A program made the translations under genes and the position numbers. From positions 1-32,042 of the forward strand of contig BLJB01000083.1 of NCBI GenBank assembly GCA_013423325.1: a stretch of 32,042 nucleotides of DNA, read 5' to 3'. The first letter of the stretch is position 1; each line of letters opens with the position of its first letter. The notes under the pieces were generated by a model. The model worked only from the letters and a program-made list of their open reading frames with translations. It made no database searches and had not been told where the DNA came from. The DNA comes from Usnea hakonensis. Lineage: Eukaryota > Ascomycota > Lecanoromycetes > Lecanorales > Parmeliaceae. Below are positions 1-8,675 of the stretch, in pieces.

Positions 1-794
1 TCAGGTGGTTGGTGTATCAGGTGTGTGTGCCAAGAAATCGCATTTTTTTTGAGCATGCTAAATCTTATCCTCTCTGACCTTTTGTCTTTGACACTATCAG
101 ACTACTCTTCCGAGATCCCCTACTCCCTTCCAATCCTACTCTTTGTTTGACTGTAGCAATAACAAACGACGACATGACATTCTCCGACTCAAACAATCCT
201 ACTTTTTTCTTTCTCCTACTACTTCATCTTTCCACAATCCATCCGACAGGGATTCGTTTCAGTGGCGTGTACTCGTATCAGAATCCCCGAGGTCGTATAC
301 TCTGCCAAGCCTTAGGCTCGGCCGACGTAGACGTCCGTCCCCCTTTTTGACTGCTGAGCGAGCAGCTAAGTAGACCGAACATCCTTCAGAAATTACTATC
401 ATCATCTACCTTGATACAGCCTCCTCTTCGGAACTGGCTCTGTGGCATCATTCACGGCGACTTTCTCGGAAGTCAAATCCAAACACATTGACACTTCCAT
501 GTATTGATTGATATTGATACATTAATCTTCATCCCTCGTAATGAAGCCAAGGACGGGCATGTAAAAGCAAGTCTATGTGTATCACAAGCCATTATGAAAA
601 ACTTCCTGTCCAACACCGGCGCCTATGCTGAGCTTCTTCCCCGCCGAAGCCAGCTTGATGATTGAATCCATCCAGCATCCCGACAGCAATGGGTATATTT
701 CTTCCGAAACAAAAATGACCGACACAACGAGGAACAAGGAAAAAGACAAATGAGACCCATGTGGCATATCCGTCGTGATACGGCCGTCAACCTT
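1..794. other. Intergenic, 3' flank of crz1
   Basis: No gene could be supported here. The reading frames that start near 143 and 147 are short, low-complexity and overlap each other in different frames. The stretch next to 794 should hold the 3' untranslated region of the crz1 gene, which is read leftwards and stops at 797-795. A neighbouring gene may lie beyond the left edge, but nothing in the window shows it. Confidence 0.5.
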
Positions 795-3096
795 TCACTC
801 TCCATAATCGCTCGTCCAACCCCTTCCATTCATCTCCCCTTCCCAACCATTATTGGTCGAGTAACTCGTTCCAGGCCCACTCACATATCCGGCTTCCTCC
901 GCTTCGTCATAGTACTCGCCACCGCTGCTAGCATCAAAGCTGCTCCTTCCGCTGAGCTCCCCTTCGTCGCCCGGTCCAGGCTGACCCAACTGATCCCATT
1001 GCAAACCCTGCAGAGCCGGGTACTGCAATAGCAAAGCAGCGGGCAAAGCAAAGCCACCGTTTTGGTTGCCGTTCATGGGAGGTTGAGGCGCCAGACCACC
1101 CGTTTGCATGTTCTGGTTCATCATCTGCTCGTCAAAAACACGCTGCCGCTCCATCGCCTCTTCGTCGAGTAATGGCTTGATGCACACTCTACCAGCTTCG
1201 CTTCGGAAATGCCTGCCAAGAGCGTCCGCTCGAGCGAACCTTCTACCGCATCCCCAACTGCCGCCTGTTCCGAGCTCGCCGCGGCAAACGAACTTCTTCT
1301 CCCCGCTGTGCAGACCCTCGTGCCTCTTGCGATCATGTTGACGAGCAAAAGCTTTGCCACACACGGTGCACACGAAAGGTCGCTCGTCCGTGTGAGTGCG
1401 AAGGTGCGATCGGAGATTGTAAGCACGAGTGAATTTTTTAGGGCAGAGGGTACACTGGAATGTAGCAGGGTGCTTTTGGATGCGCTTTTCGGTTCCAGAA
1501 GCAGGTGGTCGAGTCGGGTCGGCAAGTTCAAGGATATAATCCCGATTTGGGATGGAATTGGTAGATGAGCGTCGAGATGGTGATCTGGGTGCAGGCGAAG
1601 ATTCTCTGGAGCTGGAAGTGCTAGGCGGATACCCTGTGTCGTATGGCGAGAGAGACCGATGTCGTTGATCAAGCTGTGAGTCGTTTGAGCCCAAGGTGGA
1701 GCGCGGAGTGCTGGGAGGGCGTGAGTAAAGTTTAGTGTCTGAATGAGAACGTCCACGCGCTTTTCGACCTGATTCATTGTTAGCATGTAGAATAAAAGAA
1801 CCTCATTGGGCGAGAGTCACCTCTGTCAGGAGGACTCAATGCAGCCATATCACCTTGTCCATATCTTGGCTGCTCAAAGCCTTGCTGGCGCGTCGGCGGT
1901 GCATACTCAACGTTGATCTCGGGCGGTACCATTTGAGCGGCCTGACCCATGTCATTTGAACCCAATCTCTCTTCTGGCTGGAATGGAGGAAAACTTTCGG
2001 GTTGACTGGTCGTGTATAATTCGGATCCTGGGCCTCCATTGAAATTGTTATTTGCTTGGGACAAAGGCATAAAGTTATTGTCTTGCGCAAGTCCCATGCC
2101 AGGCTGGGGGGACATGCGTGGCGACACGAAGGGGCTTGGTCCTGGACTATGCCTCTGTTGCTGTGGTTCTGACAGGGTAAATTGTTCAATACCTAGGCCC
2201 CCTGGGTAAAGCTGATCGTCCTGCTGAGCATTCAACATCGGCGATGGGTTGTGCTCGAAAGTGTCGAAAGTATCCTGCTGTGCCATGTAAGGCGAAGGTG
2301 CAACGGAAGATGAGACATCGGAATGTTCTGATGGAGCCCTCCTGTGACCCTGGAATTGCGCTCCTGTAAGCATACCCGACCATTCTGCTGACTGGTGACC
2401 ATTCGTAAAGGCAGCGGAAGGATCAAGCGAAGCATGTCGAGAGTGATGAGGAGACCATTGCTGGCCTTGATTCGTAATTGGTGAAGCCGGTCCCGACGAA
2501 TGTGCGTCTGGCGGCATGAGGCCTGGCGGGTTCGGGTCCATGTTTGGCGGCGAGGACATGTTACTCATTATGTCAGCAGGGTTAATGTGATTTTGCTGAG
2601 GTCTGTCCAGCTGAGGATCGACCAAGAAGCTGTTCTCGTACGATTGTTCCTGCTTTGCACCGAAGCCTTGTTGTTGGCGAAAATCTGACAGGGGCGCTCC
2701 CAGTCCGAGGGCATCTAACTGATATGATTGTCCCTCTTGTGAAGAACTGATATGCGAAGAGTCTTGCCCAAAGTTTGGATCTAAGCCATTTTGCTGATAT
2801 GACTGCCCAAACCTCTGGTCGCCGAAGTCGTTGCTTGGGAGCACGTGTTGCGGAAATGGTGGCTGCAGAGAGGGACCATTCATATATGAGGGAGACAAGC
2901 CGTACTGCAGACTAGTCTCAGCCGTGGAGGAGATACTCGGGTCGAAAGGCTGAGATGTGAAGTGTGTAGATGTGGTTGGGAGGCCTGAAGGCAATGATTG
3001 GTTATGATGATTTTGTGGCGACGGAGAATGTCTTATGCGCGAGTCAGACTGACGACCAGCCGACGATGATCTCCCACGGTGTTGTGTTTCCATCAT
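795..3096 (-). CDS. crz1: Crz1/CrzA calcineurin-responsive C2H2 zinc-finger transcription factor
   Basis: Calcium-responsive transcription factor; in the family, calcineurin dephosphorylates it, it enters the nucleus and activates stress, ion-homeostasis and cell-wall genes. Exons are 3096-1821 and 1768-795, split by a 52-nt intron (1769-1820) with a CTAAC branch site; total 749 aa. The start is the first of two adjacent ATGs (3096, 3093). The frame stays open to 3291 but holds no earlier ATG. The N-terminal 425 residues are Gln/Ser/Pro-rich and disordered. PEINVE at about 392-397 fits the PxIxIT calcineurin-docking pattern. After a Ser/Arg-rich stretch come two classic C2H2 fingers (Cys531/534, His547/551; Cys559/562, His575/579). 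A third, divergent finger has a long Cys-Cys spacing (Cys587, Cys599, His612, Cys621). This finger arrangement is typical of fungal Crz1 and supports orthology strongly. The C-terminal tail is acidic and Gly/Ser-rich. Confidence 0.93.
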
Positions 3097-4355
3097 ATTC
3101 AACGACGTTTCTATATACTTTTCTTCGGTCAAAGAAGCGCTCGTTTGGACAAGTTGTCCCGTGCTGAATAGGCTGTGGAGGATAAAGCTTGGACGACGTG
3201 GGGGGCTCTTTGAGTCTACTCCAGTGCGCTCGATGAATTTTGGTAGGGTGTGTTGGGGCTGTGCAAAGATAGTCGTTGGGAGTCCTGACAAGTGGAAGAA
3301 TGTTGAGCAATGCCCCTTTCTGGTCGCCTCGTGGATAGGAAGGTCAGTCGGCGATGAGCGTCTGTTTCAGGAAACAAACAGTGTTTCGAGCGGGATCGGC
3401 CCTCGATGTTATGCCTCTATCCGGGAGCCAAGAGACGTTTGCTCCACGGCTATGAGCTACTCCCGAGTGAAACGCGCATATATACGAAGATTCAGCTGGA
3501 GCGAGGGATTTGGTACACTTTTTTCTTTGTAGATTCTAGGACGTAGCCTTGGGTGTGGATATGACGGAATTGGGTGGACGAGCCTACTGTCGCAGTTGGG
3601 CGCACCGCAAGGTATGGTAGAAAAGGCCTCACACCAAGTGGTAAGAGATGTATTGGTGGAAACGGGGTTGTTTAGGTTGGGTGGAGAGGGCGAAGGTGGC
3701 AGCGGTGTGTTGAGAGGGGACTGGCCAAAACCTAATCGGTGAACAGGAACAGAGTAGGTTAGCATGAAGGCATCGAAGTCAACATGGGGAAAGAGTGGAT
3801 ATCAGAGTCTAAGCCCTGAGGCTGAGGTTGAGGCTCCATACCTGATATGATTCCTTTCCGTAGCGATTGAAGTTGGGACTTGGGAGGGTTGGACTGGGGT
3901 ATGGGCGTGTAAAGGCTAGGTATCGATTGTGGGGACTGGGAAGGGAAGGGTGCGCTTGTCGGCGAATTAATTCAATGTGCTTGTGAAAGTAAAGTAAGTC
4001 ATTAATTAGCAAGTCAAAAGTATGTTACGTATCATTTGTTGTTGGATGTTTCGGGCTTTGGGGGTTGAAGGTGAAGATATAAAGTAAGGTAAAGTAAGGT
4101 AGAGAAGCGAAACAAGCCAGGAATAGAACAGGTACAGATTGCTAGAGTATAACGCCTCTCTATCTCTTATTAACATTTTCTAAGTAAGTCCCAAGGTAAG
4201 GTAAATCTGGCGAGGGTAAGGTAGGATCAGAAATCCCGGCGTCTACAGATAGAATAAGGTCTAACCCTTTAAGGAGCCGGCGATTGGTGAATGATGGTGA
4301 AGCGTAAAGTAGAGCCCAAGGTTATTCATTGCCCCTTGTCTAGCGGCAGGGACAA

Positions 4356-4417
<62 letters not shown>

Positions 4418-4958
4418 AGATGATCAAACGGTATTATTTTGCCTGTCCGTGAACAGTAATGCGATAGAAGGGCGTCAGAAGTATGCTCGATGACATAGGA
4501 GCTGAGTTTGGGACACTTTCGATAGCTTGTGCGCTCAGCCTCCTTGTTGCCTTCTGTCTTGTCCTCTAAGCTGGAGTTTCATCTTCCATCGCCCTTTAGA
4601 AAGGCTGCGGACCCGTTGCCTGAGCACAGCCCCGATCATACTTGCTGTTTGGCTTTGTGAGGCAGACAGCTTGGGAGGACTTGTTTCTTCTGTTATCAGG
4701 ACCAGGACCACGACCAGGTAGGTTGAATACCACCCAACTTGATGATGTGATACAAAATAAATTTAGCAAACTTGTTTGACATTTGCTCCCTCGGCTACTC
4801 TGCCTTACAGCCTACATGAACACCAACGCTAACATCCTGCCAATAAGATCCAATGCGTCCTCTCCGTATGTCCTTTCCACTCTGCCCAAATCTTACCTTA
4901 TACACATGAACAAATCGACTATCACCTTCTCCAAAAACTGTCGTGAGGGTCAGAACGC
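3097..4958. promoter_or_regulatory. crz1 upstream region, 1.9 kb, with microsatellite and AAGGT-type repeats
   Basis: This is the gap between the crz1 start and the 3' end of the kelch gene, both on the minus strand, so it should hold the crz1 promoter and 5' leader and the kelch 3' flank. No coding gene is supported. Reading leftwards, the 380 bases before the crz1 start contain no ATG; the first upstream ATG (3479) opens only a 9-codon frame. The distal part carries scattered GTAAGGT/AAAGTAAGGT units (4081-4100, around 4195 and 4217) and the (AAT)20 tract at 4356-4415. Confidence 0.5.
4356..4415. repeat. (AAT)20 trinucleotide microsatellite
   Basis: Twenty uninterrupted AAT units, 60 bases, lie in the non-coding stretch about 1.26 kb upstream of the crz1 start. 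Perfect tracts of this length are usually length-variable between strains by replication slippage. Confidence 0.97.
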
Positions 4959-7754
4959 CTATTCTTTCTCTTTCTCTTTCCCTTTGCCTTTTTCCTTCTC
5001 CGTGTCCTCTACACCATCACCTGCCTCTTTGACCTCAGCGCTGAAAGTACTTTCACCGTCGCCATCAGGCCCCCGATTGACGACTCGTAGCTTCTCTTTT
5101 GGCACCGTGAACATAACCTGCACTACCCTTCTTTCTACTGCAGACTCAACGTCCCATTCTTCGTCATTGTCAGCTTGATTGTTTTCACTATTCTTGCCTC
5201 TTTCGTTGTCGCCAACGTCCCAGTCCTTTGCACCTTGTCTTTTCTGCCAGAGCATAGCGCCTGTGCTGGCCGCTCGCCGTGGCAATCCACTCTCGGCAAA
5301 ATTGCGTTTGGTTGGCGAAGACGAGCTGCTAGTGTCATTTTCCGGCGACGTCGAGGCGCTTCGATCCAGCCCAGAGAATGCACGACGTACACTTCCCATC
5401 CAGCCCCTTGCTCGACTATGACTTCTCGTTGGAGATGGTCCTCCCGAACCCTGATAGTCGCCAAGCAATGCCTCGCCCTCTAATCGTAGCTGAGGGAAAG
5501 ACGGCGCTGCGGTGGAGAAATTGTCGGAAAGAGCACTCCGCTGCAAGACTGGATCGAGACTCAAGGACCGGGACCGCTGATGCTGAGGACCATCACGTTG
5601 CGATGCGCCTTGTATGTGATCTGATGGCGTTGTTTCGTTTGTAGAGCGGTACCCAGTCGTACTGAACAACGCCGCTGAGCGCTGTGAAAGGCTTCTGCTC
5701 ATGTTCCCAACGGAATTCTGTATCGAATGAGACGATAAGCCGGAACGAGAAGACTGGTCACTAAGCGTTGAAGACGTTCGATCGTACTTTTCTGGAGAGT
5801 GTCGGCCCATTTGAGAGTGCATCATTGCATTCGCGACTGTCCAATCAGACACCCAATTGCGGATTTCATGCTCTCTGTCCTGCGGTGATTGTGGTGAAGG
5901 TGTTCTTGAACCGGCCGCTGGGTCCACGAAAGGGTCAAAAACCGGGCCATGGCTAAGCGCGTTATGACCGTCTCTCTGCATCATCTCGCTGTGTCCTGGT
6001 TGTGTTCCATCGACAAGTCCTTCCTCATATTCGTCGCGCTCATCGATTGGGTGGATGGTACTGAACCCGGGATTTTGCCATCCGTCGTCATACCGTGGTG
6101 CGGGCTGGTACGTTCCTCGAGAGTATAAAGACCTTCGCAGACCACGTGTAGGACTCGGAATCTCAAAGAGTAGGCCTGTTCTTTCGGCATTAGGCTCGCT
6201 GCGGCTTGATCCATTGTGTCCGCTGTAACCAAGTGGCCGATCCTGTGGATTGTCTTCTACCCGATCTACCGTCGTCATTTCACGTGGTCTGCCTGGACTA
6301 GGACTAGATCCATCATTCAACAAGCGGATGCCATGAGCACTGGCTGATAGGTGGCGCAACTCATCTTCCCGTGCATCTCTGCGACGTTTTAGTCGACGAC
6401 TGTACCAGATGTACACGCCGATGACGAACAAGATCGCCAGGATTCCAACAGTAAGTCCGGCTTCTAGTCCGGCTTTCCTTGAAGCAACATCAGAATTAGC
6501 GACGGGGCTATTGGAAGACCCATGGCTAATCGCACTTTTGGGATGACTATAGCTAGTGATCCATGTGCTTGATGTTGTGTTGTAAAAGTAAGTGCTTGCA
6601 CTTGCTGAAAGGTCTCTCCGTCTCCTTTTCGAGCCACTGGAGGCCGGGATTTGGTATCCTCCAACGATCATCATGACATCGCCTGGGAGCATCGTAGCGC
6701 CATGACCATATAGTCCTGTCCCGTCAGCGAGACCCGGCCCAGTCTGATCTGGTATGCTCCACTGCCAGTCGCCGTTCCCACCATAGCCTTGCCCCAATTC
6801 TAGAATTACTAATTGCGGATCGGCCAGGTTTGTCACTTCTCCAACCCATCCGCCAAAAACTATGATTCTCTTTCCATCTGAGGAGAGCAGGGCTGTGTGA
6901 CCGGATCTCGGATCAATCGCGGTGGAATCTCTGGTCGCGAGGTCTGTGTTGGGAGCCTGTGCTGGTGAGTCGATAGGCAAGAAGCTCCAACTTTGTTCGG
7001 GCATTGAGAAGAGCGCCACTTGGGACATGTTTATGAATGCTGCTTGCGTATGACCTCCAAGCAGGACGAAATTCTGATTTTGAGATTGGGTTCCATTATC
7101 GTTGCCCGAAGTGAAGAAGGTCGGCTCGAGAGGAGTGATGGTGAACCCAGCTTCTGCGATTGGTGGTCCTCTGCTCGACGTGATACCGAGATCATATGTG
7201 GAAGCTGGGGAAGATTCAGGTTGAATGGCCAACATACTGTTGGAATAGTATGCCGCTTGTGTCCAATTATCTGCCGTTGGAGACGTCGAATTGGGGCACA
7301 TCCCTCCAAAGACGTACATCTCAGAGGTGGCATTGACCGTACTGGAGAAGGCCAAAGCTGCCGCCAGATAGTTCGCCCCATCCAGCACATTGTTACCACT
7401 CATTGCTCCTATTGACAGATCCAATTGTTTCCATGTTCCGTTAAGATTTGCGCTTTCGCTTTTTGGAGTAAATTGCCAGAACGTCGACCCCTCCGCTCCA
7501 TCGCTGCAATTGCCAGAGTACACCAATATGTTTCCTCTATCGTCAATCGTAGGTGTGTAGGCGCTTTGGGGCCCGTCCAAGAAAGGGAGCGTTGGAGAAA
7601 TGGTTGCGTAAGGCAGACTCGTAGCGCCGAGGGTACTCGTTGTATTCAGCGCGAGTAATTGCGAACCCGATGTATCGTATTGAAAGATGTATACAACATC
7701 GTCGAAGACAGGTGACGACAGGATCCTCGTGGGATTGTAAGGAAACGTCGCCAT
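4959..7754 (-). CDS. Kelch-repeat (galactose-oxidase-like propeller) single-pass membrane protein
   Basis: About 931 aa from the first ATG in frame. The N-terminal half looks like a kelch beta-propeller: repeated glycine pairs followed by aromatic/hydrophobic strands (YVFGG, VLLGG, IVFGG, MIVGG) with RSGHTA and GHGATML segments, and many N-x-S/T sites, as expected for a secreted or lumenal domain. One membrane segment follows at about residues 429-452, flanked by Arg/Lys-rich sequence on the cytoplasmic side. The remaining 480 residues are a disordered Ser/Pro-rich tail ending in a Lys/Glu repeat. Topology is therefore type I. No catalytic role can be assigned; fungal relatives are annotated only as kelch or galactose oxidase domain proteins. 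The start is uncertain. The frame stays open upstream of the ATG to 7814 and encodes a signal-peptide-like stretch, ALLCCNIFLGWGLSTMA, with a stop just before it, so a further 5' exon ending at a splice acceptor (AG at 7816-7815) is likely. Confidence 0.8.
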   Translation of the reverse strand: MATFPYNPTRILSSPVFDDVVYIFQYDTSGSQLLALNTTSTLGATSLPYATISPTLPFLDGPQSAYTPTIDDRGNILVYSGNCSDGAEGSTFWQFTPKSESANLNGTWKQLDLSIGAMSGNNVLDGANYLAAALAFSSTVNATSEMYVFGGMCPNSTSPTADNWTQAAYYSNSMLAIQPESSPASTYDLGITSSRGPPIAEAGFTITPLEPTFFTSGNDNGTQSQNQNFVLLGGHTQAAFINMSQVALFSMPEQSWSFLPIDSPAQAPNTDLATRDSTAIDPRSGHTALLSSDGKRIIVFGGWVGEVTNLADPQLVILELGQGYGGNGDWQWSIPDQTGPGLADGTGLYGHGATMLPGDVMMIVGGYQIPASSGSKRRRRDLSASASTYFYNTTSSTWITSYSHPKSAISHGSSNSPVANSDVASRKAGLEAGLTVGILAILFVIGVYIWYSRRLKRRRDAREDELRHLSASAHGIRLLNDGSSPSPGRPREMTTVDRVEDNPQDRPLGYSGHNGSSRSEPNAERTGLLFEIPSPTRGLRRSLYSRGTYQPAPRYDDGWQNPGFSTIHPIDERDEYEEGLVDGTQPGHSEMMQRDGHNALSHGPVFDPFVDPAAGSRTPSPQSPQDREHEIRNWVSDWTVANAMMHSQMGRHSPEKYDRTSSTLSDQSSRSGLSSHSIQNSVGNMSRSLSQRSAALFSTTGYRSTNETTPSDHIQGASQRDGPQHQRSRSLSLDPVLQRSALSDNFSTAAPSFPQLRLEGEALLGDYQGSGGPSPTRSHSRARGWMGSVRRAFSGLDRSASTSPENDTSSSSSPTKRNFAESGLPRRAASTGAMLWQKRQGAKDWDVGDNERGKNSENNQADNDEEWDVESAVERRVVQVMFTVPKEKLRVVNRGPDGDGESTFSAEVKEAGDGVEDTEKEKGKGKEKEKE

Positions 7755-8675
7755 TGTAGATAACCCCCACCCCAAAAAAATGTTGCAGCACAAGAGTGCC
7801 GGTGCCGTTGTCACCTAGACATGCTCTTCTTGCTGCTTCTTCCAAAAACGGCTCGTTGCGAATTTCCGAGATGTGAACCTGTCGCGGCCAAAAAGGATTA
7901 TCTTAGTAGGGTCAAGAAGATAAAATTAATTTCCAGATCAATATCCAAGAAAGAAGATGGTCAGTTAACAGTGTTGTGTTGTGTATGATGCTGACACGAG
8001 TGGGCTGGGCCCCCAAAATAAATAAAAGGTAAGGTAAGGTAAGGTAAATAGAGGGGTTTCGCCAAGAGCGAGAGGATCGCAGCCCGCAGGCCGAAGGGGA
8101 GGGGGCAGGGCAATTAATCAATAATCAATACAGTGATACCAACATGTGTTCGTCGGCGATCGGTGCAAAGCTAATGTATGTCATCTATTATTATGATTTA
8201 TTTTGACGATTCACTTTTACGCGGATCTGGGGGCATGCATGGGAGTACGTATCTTCGTCGATTAAACGTGGGCGTTACTCCATGTTTTTGTTTTGGGTCG
8301 GTCGCTCTGGCAACTAGATTCAGCCCTACATATTACATCGCCATGGCTCGGGCTACTCTAAAAGAGATGGGATTTTTGACATTGGGGAACGATGCCGAGG
8401 GATTTTTGTGAGATGGGTACGAGTACTGCTAATGGAACATTTGCGATTTATGGTAGGGTTTTGAGGCAATGTCACCTCCTATCAATTCAGCGTCTACGTA
8501 GAACGTCAAGTCTAAGAAAGTGCACCGAGATTATCTATGCACCTGCCTTTGCCCCTATCTCATGCATGTCAACAAATCCCCAACCCCAGTGCCGCGCATG
8601 CATGCATGTATTCATGCTTGCGTCCATCATCGATTCGTAGTCTTCCTAAGGCTGACGGTGCAGCGCTTATTTTAC
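7755..8675. other. Gap between kelch gene and ufd2
   Basis: Kelch promoter/5' leader (and perhaps a short first exon) on the left, ufd2 3' flank on the right. No gene is supported. The short frames between 8178 and 8774 overlap in several phases and resemble nothing I know. The only regular structure is the AAGGT tandem repeat at 8026-8045. Several ATGCATG-type runs lie near 8590-8615. Confidence 0.4.
8026..8045. repeat. (AAGGT)4 short tandem repeat
   Basis: Four perfect AAGGT units (read on the other strand as ACCTT). Related single and double units recur in the crz1 upstream region (4081-4100, around 4195 and 4217), so this is a dispersed motif type rather than a unique tract. It lies 272 bases upstream of the annotated kelch ATG. 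Confidence 0.85.

Noticed and set aside
143..373. Short plus-strand frames at the left edge
   Set aside because: Two overlapping phases are open over the same stretch, with no features; no evidence of a gene.
1121..1786. 221-codon minus-strand frame overlapping Crz1 exon 2
   Set aside because: It is a shadow: the zinc-finger frame is continuous with exon 1 through the 52-nt intron, and this frame contains no coherent domain.
3097..3291. 65-codon N-terminal extension of Crz1
   Set aside because: The frame is open, but it contains no ATG before 3096; the apparent start at 3291 is TTG. The first ATG pair at 3096/3093 gives a typical Crz1 N-terminus.
5135..5464. 109-codon frame antisense/alternative-phase within the kelch tail
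   Set aside because: Overlaps the kelch coding sequence in another phase and is explained as a shadow of it.
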